DNA of 64,000 nt from Paenibacillus puerhi (lineage in GTDB: Bacteria; Bacillota; Bacilli; Paenibacillales; NBRC-103111), in assembly GCF_009846885.1 (NCBI RefSeq), contig NZ_WUWM01000010.1, positions 124,001-188,000 on the forward strand. Direction: 5' to 3'. Numbering within the stretch: the stretch's first letter is position 1; each line of letters opens with the position of its first letter. Made by a program: the position numbers and the translations under genes. Below are positions 56,870 to 64,000 of this stretch, in pieces. The notes below the pieces were generated by a model that was not told where the DNA came from, did not search any database, and was given only the letters and a program-made list of their open reading frames with translations.

Positions 56870-57757
56870 GTGATTTACTGTGAGGGACTCGTCAAAATAT
56901 ATAAGACCGACGACCTGGAGGTCGTCGCGCTGCAAGGCCTCAATATTGAAGTGGCTCCCGGTGAGATGATGGCAATTATCGGGAACAGCGGCAGCGGGAA
57001 ATCGACGTTGTTGAATATTTTGGGCGGTCTGGACCGCCCTTCCGCCGGTCAGGTTCGTGTTGGCGATTGGAACCTGCTCAAGATTACGGATGAAGAGCTT
57101 GTTCAGTATAAGCGAAAAACAGTCGGGTTTATTTGGCAGAATAACGCGCGGAACTTGATTCCGTATCTAACCGCTCTGGAAAACGTAGAGATGCCCATGA
57201 TGCTGAGTGGGGTCTACGACCGCGCCTATGCCAGACAGTTGCTGGAGTGGGTCGGTCTGAAGGAACGGATACATAACAAGCTGCAGCAGCTCTCCGGCGG
57301 GGAGCAGCAGCGAGTGGCGATTGCCATCTCGCTTGCCAACCGACCTTCCTTGCTGCTCGCGGACGAACCGACCGGATCAGTCGACACGAGAACGTCGGAT
57401 ATGATTATGGATATATTCCGCCGCCTGAATAAAGAGCTTGGAGTGACGATCGTCATCGTTACCCATGATATGACGCTCGCTGGGAAAGTGGATCGGGTCG
57501 TCGCTATCCGGGATGGCATGACGAGCACCGAATTTATCAAACGCAACCCGAGCCTGGATCAGACGGAAGCAGAGGCTGCAGCTGCGCTTGGAGGCGTCCA
57601 CGAGGAATATGTAGTGCTCGACCGCGTGGGCAGGCTGCAGATCCCGGCGGCCTACCTGAAGTCGCTGGGGATCGAGGGCAAAGCTTCGATGGAATTTGAC
57701 GGGGAGCAGATCATTATCAAAACACCGAAATCGCTGGACGGGCAGACAGACGAATGA
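56870..57757 (+). CDS. ABC transporter ATP-binding protein with a C-terminal AbrB-like segment
   Basis: A 295-residue ATPase of the LolD/MacB type: Walker A GNSGSGKST, signature LSGGEQQRVAIAISLA, Walker B SLLLADEPTGSVD, switch His in VTHDMTL. Beyond residue 245 it carries YVVLDRVGRLQIPAAYLKSLG followed by IEGKASMEFDGEQIIIK, which resembles the swapped-hairpin AbrB/SpoVT fold. GTG 56870 lies 11 bases after AGAGGAG and seven after the permease stop; a TTG at 56846 inside the permease gene is possible. A second ATPase for one permease suggests a heterodimeric motor. Confidence 0.88.
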   Translation: MIYCEGLVKIYKTDDLEVVALQGLNIEVAPGEMMAIIGNSGSGKSTLLNILGGLDRPSAGQVRVGDWNLLKITDEELVQYKRKTVGFIWQNNARNLIPYLTALENVEMPMMLSGVYDRAYARQLLEWVGLKERIHNKLQQLSGGEQQRVAIAISLANRPSLLLADEPTGSVDTRTSDMIMDIFRRLNKELGVTIVIVTHDMTLAGKVDRVVAIRDGMTSTEFIKRNPSLDQTEAEAAAALGGVHEEYVVLDRVGRLQIPAAYLKSLGIEGKASMEFDGEQIIIKTPKSLDGQTDE

Positions 57758-57801
57758 CCAAAAGTAAAGATCAGCTAAACGAAATCGGAGGGAAAAGAAA
57801 G

Positions 57802-59274
57802 ATGAATAAACGTTTAAAACGCACAATGCTGGTCACGCTCAGCGTCGGACTCATGGTGCCTGTACTGCAAGCCTGCACGAAGGCGGGAAGTACCGACGAT
57901 AAGACGGAGAAGGTGCTGCGAATCGCGACGACGATGTACGCCGGCCCCAATGATGAGTATTTCCGCCAGCGCTTTACCGAGCTTTATGAATTCGCGAACA
58001 AAAATGTGAAGATCGAGATCATTCCTACGATGGATGACCGGTATATGTATGGATATGGACGCCCTGATCCGAATGAAAAGCCGAAGGACCCGGCTGAGAA
58101 GCTGAAGGAACTGATGAATGGCGACAATCCGCCCGATGTTGTGATGTTTGGTTATGAGCAGCTGCCGAATTTGGTGGAGGAAAACCTGCTTACCCAGCTT
58201 GATCCGCGCATAAGCACTGACAAGTTCGACACGACTGACATCGTCCCTGCGGTGCTGGATGGAATCAAGAAAGCCGGCGACGGCAAAATTTATGGGCTTT
58301 CCCCAACATTTAATTCCTCGGCCGTTATTTACAATAAAAAGATGTTCGATGAAGCGGGTGTGGAATATCCTACGGATAAGATGCCTTGGCCGGATATGTT
58401 TGATCTGGCGCGCCGGCTGTCCAAGGGCGAGGGGAAGGACCGCAAATACGGCTTCTCCTTCTCCACCTATAGCATGGGCGGCGATATTTACTATACCACT
58501 CAGTCTTACACGATCCCGCTTCAGCTTCGTATATTTGATGACAAGGCGGAGAAAATGACGGTCAATACCGACCAATGGGAGAACGTCTGGAAGACATTGG
58601 TGCAGCTGAAGACGGAAAAGCTTCTGCCGGAGCCCCTGGACATGAGCAATATGCACATGCAGGCACCCGAAGACTACAATCCTTTCCAGCATGATGACTT
58701 TTTATCCGGCCGCACGGCGATGGCTATCACCTATTACGGTGATCTTGATCGGATTAACAATGCCATGAAGAATGGTCAAAATATCAAGGGCTTCACTCCG
58801 TTCGAATGGGATGTAGTGACGCTGCCCGTCCACCAGGAGGCGCCGGATGTAGGAGCCAATATCGGCATGGAAAGCGTGATGGGGATCAACGCCAAGGCGC
58901 AGAACGCCGAAGAGGCCTGGAAGTATATCCAGTTCATTAACGGCGAGGATTGGGCTAAGCTCAAGGCAAGCAGCAATCATAATATCGTATCCCGTCAAAA
59001 ATATATCAAGAAAAAAGACGGTCTGGATTTCAACATGAAGGCATTCACTACGTTAATGCCGGCACCAATGCAGGAGGATTTCAAGCTCTACCGCGAGAAT
59101 CAAAACTTGTATCAGGTGAACAACATCGGCGCCCGCCTGTTCCAGGAAGCGGCCGAGGGCAAGATGTCGGTGCGCGATGCCTTGAAGCAATGGGAAACCG
59201 AGGGCAATCAAATGCTGCAGAGAATCAAGGATAATCCGAATGGTCCCATAGATGCCATGCCGATGGCGGGTTAG
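57802..59274 (+). CDS. extracellular solute-binding lipoprotein (family 1)
   Basis: A 490-residue lipoprotein: signal peptide with lipobox VLQAC (Cys25), then a family-1 binding-protein fold recognisable by LKELMNGDNPPDVVMFGYEQLPNLVEENLL, YGLSPTFNSSAVIYNKKMFDEAGVEYP, SGRTAMAITYYGD and EAWKYIQFINGEDWA. Such proteins normally serve MalFG-type importers, but no importer permease is nearby; here it follows a MacB-like exporter. ATG 57802 after GGAGGG gives a clean signal peptide. The ligand is unknown, probably an oligosaccharide if the family holds. Confidence 0.88.
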   Translation: MNKRLKRTMLVTLSVGLMVPVLQACTKAGSTDDKTEKVLRIATTMYAGPNDEYFRQRFTELYEFANKNVKIEIIPTMDDRYMYGYGRPDPNEKPKDPAEKLKELMNGDNPPDVVMFGYEQLPNLVEENLLTQLDPRISTDKFDTTDIVPAVLDGIKKAGDGKIYGLSPTFNSSAVIYNKKMFDEAGVEYPTDKMPWPDMFDLARRLSKGEGKDRKYGFSFSTYSMGGDIYYTTQSYTIPLQLRIFDDKAEKMTVNTDQWENVWKTLVQLKTEKLLPEPLDMSNMHMQAPEDYNPFQHDDFLSGRTAMAITYYGDLDRINNAMKNGQNIKGFTPFEWDVVTLPVHQEAPDVGANIGMESVMGINAKAQNAEEAWKYIQFINGEDWAKLKASSNHNIVSRQKYIKKKDGLDFNMKAFTTLMPAPMQEDFKLYRENQNLYQVNNIGARLFQEAAEGKMSVRDALKQWETEGNQMLQRIKDNPNGPIDAMPMAG

Positions 59275-59333
59275 CCGTACGATCATCAAACATTGATATC
59301 ACTCACCATGTCTAGAGGAGGATCACCACAAAC

Positions 59334-61541
59334 ATGAACATAAGACGCAAACGCAATCAGCGGGCCAGCCTCTGGCTCCTTGCCTCCACTCTTGCTCTCG
59401 GCAGCGCCGTCCCCGCTTATGCGGCGGACGGTTCCGGCGGGACCGGCGCCCCAAGCGCTGCCGTCCTGTCTACGGGAACTGCGCCGGCGATCGGGCAGGT
59501 GGCAGTAACGCCGACAGGCACGTTCGAGCTTAAAAATCTGTATATGATGCCGGAGCAAGGTGGAAAAACCGTTATCTTTACTTTGACGGTGAATAATAAC
59601 GGGACAAGCGACCTGCAGTTTATCGACTATTGGGTGAGGCTGCGGACGAAGTCCGGCAATCAGATCACGGTAAAGGTACTGCCGCAGGATAAGGAAAAAA
59701 ACCGCGTGACCCCGAAATCGAGTCAGGATATCGGCTTTTATGCTACCGTGAATCAAGCGACCGAGCTGAAAGATCTCATTTTCGATGTTATTAAATGGGA
59801 TTTCACACAAGCGAACTTCGAGCGAACCATCGGTCAAATCCCGGTTCCAGATACGTACAGTATCGTTACAGCTCCGGGCAGCTCACAGACGATCTCCATG
59901 AATGACAATCCCGTCAGCACGACGGTCGAGAAGGTCTATGTGGGCAAGAATGAGAAAAATTATACGCCGACCATTAAGCTTAAAATGGCGAATACCGGCA
60001 GCCGGAGCGTAACCGTTCCCACCTATCAATATATGATTCGCACGGCGGAGGGCTATATGTATCCGCTCAATGCGAAGGGCGCGAAGGAATTGACGATCAA
60101 CCCGCAGACGGACAAGAGCCTCGAGCTGACCGGTTCGGTCCCTGTGTCGCTTAAGGTGGAAGGGTGGCAGCTGGTGATTGTCCAACATGCCGCTGATTTA
60201 AAGCTGAACCTGCCGGTGGCATTCTTTGCCCTGCCTCCCATATCCGAGCCCGATAGCGTAGGCACGGGTCAGACCTATGACTTTACGAACAAGGATGGCT
60301 CCTACACCGCCGAATTGAATTCTGTTTATCGTACGCCTTGGGAAGATCAGGACATCCTGGCCGCCACGCTAACGCTAGGCAATAAGGGCAGCGAATCGCT
60401 CCCGCTTCCAGCTCTCACCGGATATTTCATGCTGGATGACAACATCAAGGTAGAGGCGAAGCTGATCCGTACGGATAAGGTGATCGGTCTGTCCGCAGGC
60501 GGCAGCCTGCAGTATCAATTTATCGGCAAGATTCCTTATACGTACGAATTTGCCAAGGCGAAGCTTGTGCTGCAGGAAAAAACGGGCGGAACGGGAGACG
60601 GCTCAGGTACAGGCGGCTCTACGGATACGAGTACGACCGAGGATTTGCTCGAGTTCGTGCACAGCTCGGAGCTCATGAGCATCCCACTGAACAATGTCGG
60701 GGATACCTATATGGTGACGAGCGTAGGGCGGAGCTCCAGCTACAAAGTCCGCAATCTGACGACCTATTCGGGCGACACCTCGGATACGATCGCCGTTCAA
60801 CTGGAAGCCGTCAACCTGGAGAAGCGCTCCAATGACATGCCTAAGCTGGTGACCTCCTTCCGTGCGGCGGACGGCTCCGTGCTGCCGGCTGCGAATCCGG
60901 AGATCAAGAGCAAAATTACACCGGGAGGCACCGCGCTGCTCTTTCTGACCACTCCCGTGAAGAAAGGATTTTCTGTAGAAGGCTTGCAGCTTCTGATCGG
61001 CGATGCGATTACACAGGATAAGCTGAGCGAAGGCAAGGATGAGCCTGATGCTTACGTGAATGCCGCTTCGTTCTGGCTGCCTGCCGAAAACCAGGAGGTT
61101 AAGTCGAAGGCGCAGGATATGGAAGTTGGTCCATACAAGCTGTCCATGAGCAAGATTCATACACGCGGAGACGAGACGGGGATTCAGCTCTACTTTGATT
61201 ATGAGCTGACGAAAAGCTTGTTGAGCGAAACGAATCTGGAAGGCCGCAAGCTGACCATTGCTGTTGAGGACCGAGAGGATAGGGTCAAGTTTAGCTGGGA
61301 TATGGACCTTTCCAAATTTGAGGAGCAGAATACGGAGAATGGAACGGATCCGCTGCAGAACCAAACCGGACAAATCAAGCTGGGCAAGAAAGAGAAGTTC
61401 AAGCTGAGCAAAGATAATAGAGAATTTATGTATATGGTCAGATTTCTAAAAGATTACGATTTGAAAGTCTACGAAACATTTAACGGTCAAAAGAAGCTTT
61501 TGGCTTCCCAGCAAATCTCCTGGTTCGAAACGACGGACTAA
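59334..61541 (+). CDS. secreted multi-domain beta-sandwich protein of unknown function
   Basis: A 735-residue exported protein. The signal peptide ends at about AYA-AD (30/31), with no lipobox. Five successive segments (about 50-170, 185-300, 310-415, 455-570 and 590-720) each show the same rhythm: a strand ending in L.V.NNG or L.L.NKG, a residue-rich turn with D/G, a hydrophobic strand, a P/G linker and a closing hydrophobic strand, suggesting tandem Ig-like modules. A Gly/Thr/Ser-rich linker (about 420-435) separates the third and fourth. I do not recognise the family. It is last in the exporter operon and followed by a terminator. Confidence 0.75.
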   Translation: MNIRRKRNQRASLWLLASTLALGSAVPAYAADGSGGTGAPSAAVLSTGTAPAIGQVAVTPTGTFELKNLYMMPEQGGKTVIFTLTVNNNGTSDLQFIDYWVRLRTKSGNQITVKVLPQDKEKNRVTPKSSQDIGFYATVNQATELKDLIFDVIKWDFTQANFERTIGQIPVPDTYSIVTAPGSSQTISMNDNPVSTTVEKVYVGKNEKNYTPTIKLKMANTGSRSVTVPTYQYMIRTAEGYMYPLNAKGAKELTINPQTDKSLELTGSVPVSLKVEGWQLVIVQHAADLKLNLPVAFFALPPISEPDSVGTGQTYDFTNKDGSYTAELNSVYRTPWEDQDILAATLTLGNKGSESLPLPALTGYFMLDDNIKVEAKLIRTDKVIGLSAGGSLQYQFIGKIPYTYEFAKAKLVLQEKTGGTGDGSGTGGSTDTSTTEDLLEFVHSSELMSIPLNNVGDTYMVTSVGRSSSYKVRNLTTYSGDTSDTIAVQLEAVNLEKRSNDMPKLVTSFRAADGSVLPAANPEIKSKITPGGTALLFLTTPVKKGFSVEGLQLLIGDAITQDKLSEGKDEPDAYVNAASFWLPAENQEVKSKAQDMEVGPYKLSMSKIHTRGDETGIQLYFDYELTKSLLSETNLEGRKLTIAVEDREDRVKFSWDMDLSKFEEQNTENGTDPLQNQTGQIKLGKKEKFKLSKDNREFMYMVRFLKDYDLKVYETFNGQKKLLASQQISWFETTD

Positions 61542-61579
61542 TCCTCTGATATTTTTAAAAAAGTTTGGAGCAGGGAATG

Positions 61580-61629
61580 AAACCGTTTCTGCCCGGGTGC
61601 GTAAAACCTGGCAGGGACGGTTTTTGTTT
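61580..61629 (+). terminator. terminator of the exporter operon
   Basis: AAACCGT and ACGGTTT, with an inner CTGCC/GGCAG stem, are followed by TTGTTT. Confidence 0.8.
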
Positions 61630-61643
61630 CATTGAAAAAATGG

Positions 61644-61699
61644 TTGACAGAACCGGTTTCAAGTATTACGTTTGTATCGTTAACATCCTTCTTAACGAT
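61644..61699 (+). promoter_or_regulatory. promoter and palindromic operators of the GbsR/MarR gene
   Basis: TTGACA (61644-61649) and TACGTT (61667-61672) are 17 bp apart. The spacer contains the palindrome AACCGGTT (61651-61658), and a perfect 8-bp inverted repeat ATCGTTAA-N8-TTAACGAT (61676-61699) covers the expected start of transcription. Both are good candidates for binding by the regulator encoded immediately downstream. Confidence 0.5.
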
Positions 61700-61727
61700 C
61701 AAAACATACATAACTGAGGAGAGCAAG

Positions 61728-62267
61728 ATGAATCAAACACCGCATTCGTTTACGGATCTGAAGCGCTTGGTTAGCCATGCGATGTCCCAGTCTTTCGAGT
61801 CGGAAGGCTTCAGCCCGCTGGTAGGTCGGATTTTTGGGCTGCTGCTGTTCGCTCCGGAGCCTGTGAGCCTTCAATCAATGGCTGAGCAGCTGGGCGTGTC
61901 CAAAGCCGCTGTAAGCGTCCAGGTACGTACTCTGGAGCGAAATTCCATGTGCCAGAAGCTTACAAGCAGCAGCGACCGGAAGGACTACTATTACATTGCT
62001 GATGATGTCAATGCGACCGCCCTTCGTTCAACCAAGCAGAAGATGGACGCTATGACTCAGCAGGTTCAATCCACGCTGTCCGCTATGGAGACACTGACGG
62101 ATATCGCCCCTGACGAACAGAATTCCTTCCAAGCTGCGAAAAGGCGATTTGAAGAATCTGTAGCGATGTATGGTCTTATATCTTCGAAGCTAGAAGGACT
62201 GGAGGAGGAGTGGCTGCTCGTTAGACAACAGCTTTATGAGGGTCAAAATGGCAAGGAGATAACTTAA
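61728..62267 (+). CDS. GbsR/MarR-family transcriptional regulator
   Basis: A 179-residue dimeric winged-helix regulator. The DNA-binding domain contains GFSPLVGRIFGLLLFAPEPVSL and the recognition helix LGVSKAAVSVQVRTLER; the GbsR family is recognised by the long C-terminal helices instead of the compact MarR dimer domain. ATG 61728 follows GAGGAGAG. The RND efflux gene 95 bases downstream is the probable target, with autoregulation through the palindromes upstream. Confidence 0.85.
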   Translation: MNQTPHSFTDLKRLVSHAMSQSFESEGFSPLVGRIFGLLLFAPEPVSLQSMAEQLGVSKAAVSVQVRTLERNSMCQKLTSSSDRKDYYYIADDVNATALRSTKQKMDAMTQQVQSTLSAMETLTDIAPDEQNSFQAAKRRFEESVAMYGLISSKLEGLEEEWLLVRQQLYEGQNGKEIT

Positions 62268-62362
62268 TACAGTCGTTATCCTCGATTTATTTGCATAAAT
62301 TGAAGGGTTCCCTGAAAAAGCTGCGTCTAAGTTGTCAGCAATTCTAATGGAGGAGTAGAGAG

Positions 62363-64000
62363 ATGAATCAATTAACGAATTTTTCCATGAAAAACATCAC
62401 GGCTGTTATCATCATCGTCCTTCTTTTGTTCGGAGGTGGAGTCTTTGCATCAACGACATTGAAGGTCGAAAGCATGCCGGACATTTCGTTCCCGGTAGTG
62501 CTCATTACTACTCAGTACACGGCGCCTCCTAAGGATGTACTGGATGGCGTCACCGAGCCGCTGGAGAAGGCGGTAGCAAGCCTGGAGGGGCTAAAGAATC
62601 TCAGTTCCTCCTCAAGCGATAACTTCTCACAGATTGTATTGGAGCTGGAGCAGTCGGTAAATACAGACGACGCCAAGCGCGATGTAGAGGGCTTGATCTC
62701 CAATGTGAGATTGCCGTCCGGCTCCGAGAAGCCGAAGGTAACAACGTTCGGCTTTGCCTCCGAGCCGGTATACTATTTATCGCTTTATGCGCAGAACGGC
62801 ATGGGGCAGCAAGAGCTTGATAAGCTGTATAAAGATGTGATCGAGCCTGGCTTTAACGCGATGAAAGGGATCGACCATATCGACTCTATCGGTAATCAGG
62901 AGTCGGTACTGACGATGAAGCTGAACGGCAATGCGATCAACAACTACGGCCTGACACCGGTTCAAGTTTCCCAAAGCATCAGGGCGGCGCTTGCGACGAG
63001 TCCTGCAGGTACGGTCGACTTTAACGGGACCGAGCAGATGGTCAGGGTCAAAAGCGATCTGAACACCATCTACAGCCTAGAGAATATGAAGATCAGTACG
63101 GCTTCCGGTACGACGGTGTCGCTTAAGGATATCGCGAAGGTGGAAGCCATCACGGAATCTACGTTTATCTCCCGGTTGAACGGACAACCGGCCATCGGCG
63201 TGCGCTTGTACAAGACTAAAAATGCCAACGCGGTGGAATTCGGCGACGAGGCCGACAAGCTGATGGAAGGCTGGAAGCAGCAGTACCCGAATATTACCTT
63301 CCAAGGTATTTATAACAGCGCCAAGGATATTAAGGAATCGATTAACGGAATGCTGAAAGAGGGCATCCTGGGCGCCTTGCTCGCCTCCATCATGATTTTG
63401 CTCTTCTTAAGAAATGTTCGGATGACGATCATCGTTTTGGTCTCCATCCCTCTCTCGATGCTGATTACGCTAATGGTCATGGCGCCGCTAGGGATTTCTC
63501 TTAATATTATGACGCTCGGCGGTATGGCCATTGCGATCGGCCGTGTAGTCGACGATAGTATTGTCGTCATCGAGAATATTTACAGTCAACTGCAGAAGGC
63601 GCAGGAGCGAAATGAATCGGTCATCAAGATGGCTACGGCCCAAGTGGCCTCTGCCATTACCTCCTCTACGATTACGACCGTAGGCGTATTCGCCCCGATC
63701 GCCTTCGTTAGCGGCGTGCTGGGAGAAGTGTTCCGCCCGTTCGCTATCACGCTGGGCGTGGCGCTGTTATCCTCGCTGATCGTTGCGGTCACGGTTATAC
63801 CGATGCTAGCCAAACTGCTCGTACTGAGCAGTAAAAATATTAAAACCCATGATGAAGCAGCGGTAGGTAAAGTGTCTATTGGTTACAAGAAGGCGTTGCT
63901 CTGGTCACTCAACCATCGGATTCTGACGGTTATTATTTCGGTAGTGCTTCTGGTTGTCTCCATTGTGGGGACGGTGCCATTCCTTGCTCAGAGTTTTATG
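62363..64000 (+). CDS. RND-family efflux permease (SwrC/AcrB-like), 3' end outside window
   Basis: The first 546 residues of a resistance-nodulation-division pump. The N-terminal helix (MNQLTNFSMKNITAVIIIVLLL) is followed by the porter domain with MPDISFPVVLITTQYTA and VTEPLEKAVASLEGL, then transmembrane helices from about 330. The proton-relay Asp pair lies in IGRVVDDSIVVIENIY. In Bacillota, SwrC-type pumps export surfactants and other amphiphiles. No membrane-fusion gene precedes it. ATG 62363 follows GGAGGAG. The right edge cuts the gene. Confidence 0.92.
   Translation, partial: MNQLTNFSMKNITAVIIIVLLLFGGGVFASTTLKVESMPDISFPVVLITTQYTAPPKDVLDGVTEPLEKAVASLEGLKNLSSSSSDNFSQIVLELEQSVNTDDAKRDVEGLISNVRLPSGSEKPKVTTFGFASEPVYYLSLYAQNGMGQQELDKLYKDVIEPGFNAMKGIDHIDSIGNQESVLTMKLNGNAINNYGLTPVQVSQSIRAALATSPAGTVDFNGTEQMVRVKSDLNTIYSLENMKISTASGTTVSLKDIAKVEAITESTFISRLNGQPAIGVRLYKTKNANAVEFGDEADKLMEGWKQQYPNITFQGIYNSAKDIKESINGMLKEGILGALLASIMILLFLRNVRMTIIVLVSIPLSMLITLMVMAPLGISLNIMTLGGMAIAIGRVVDDSIVVIENIYSQLQKAQERNESVIKMATAQVASAITSSTITTVGVFAPIAFVSGVLGEVFRPFAITLGVALLSSLIVAVTVIPMLAKLLVLSSKNIKTHDEAAVGKVSIGYKKALLWSLNHRILTVIISVVLLVVSIVGTVPFLAQSFM

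Overview
The window is a contiguous piece of a spore-forming, moderately GC-rich Bacillota chromosome, most likely Paenibacillaceae. This rests on a full-length SigG, the ylmC/pgeF/ylmE/sepF/ylmG/ylmH/divIVA block followed by a T-box-controlled ileS, frequent GTG and TTG starts behind strong GGAGG-type ribosome sites, a PyrR-attenuated pyr operon, and many Bacillus-type families. I see no rRNA, tRNA, CRISPR array, integrase or insertion sequence.

Layout. 1-655: truncated MerR-methyltransferase gene, reading leftward. 858-6019: sigG, ylmC, then the division block pgeF-ylmE-sepF-ylmG-ylmH and divIVA. 6029-9197: promoter, isoleucine T-box and ileS. 9306-12877: yteA-like DksA protein, lspA, ylyB (RluA-type) and patA. 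12981-15720: PPOX-like protein, dapL and dapH. With patA these cover the acetylase branch of diaminopimelate synthesis. 15878-25039: PyrR attenuator and pyrR-pyrB-pyrC-carA-carB-pyrF-pyrE. 25147-28916: ECF-type sigma factor, membrane-anchored anti-sigma candidate and an ABC exporter. 29012-37635: leftward mtnB-mtnX-mtnW-proC-proA-proB behind a proline T-box, then mtnE and the divergent mtnU, so methionine salvage and proline synthesis are interleaved. 37856-38830: ddh, a second route to meso-diaminopimelate. 38999-43126: a leftward two-gene module described below. 43177-47419: LysR regulator, YitT-family protein and leuCD. 47637-51854: hydroxyacyl-CoA dehydrogenase, ackA, asnS and dnaD. 52030-61541: a six-gene exporter or cell-surface operon (ATPase, MacA-like lipoprotein, giant FtsX-type permease, second ATPase with an AbrB-like tail, solute-binding lipoprotein, large secreted protein). 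61728-64000: GbsR/MarR regulator and a truncated RND efflux pump.

The most unusual locus is 38999-43126. An 880-residue protein carries a diadenylate-cyclase-like (DisA_N/DAC) domain between an N-terminal sensor-like region and C-terminal TPR-like helices. Three bases after its stop lies a gene for a serine alpha/beta-hydrolase fused to a SAVED nucleotide-sensor domain. SAVED effectors normally partner SMODS/CD-NTase synthases in CBASS immunity, and no CD-NTase is present here. I infer a CBASS-like system in which a DAC-family protein supplies or senses the nucleotide signal and a lipase or esterase is the killer. The pair has its own promoter with palindromes, sampled rows of the DAC gene are AT-richer than neighbouring genes, and it sits between housekeeping genes like an acquired defence island.
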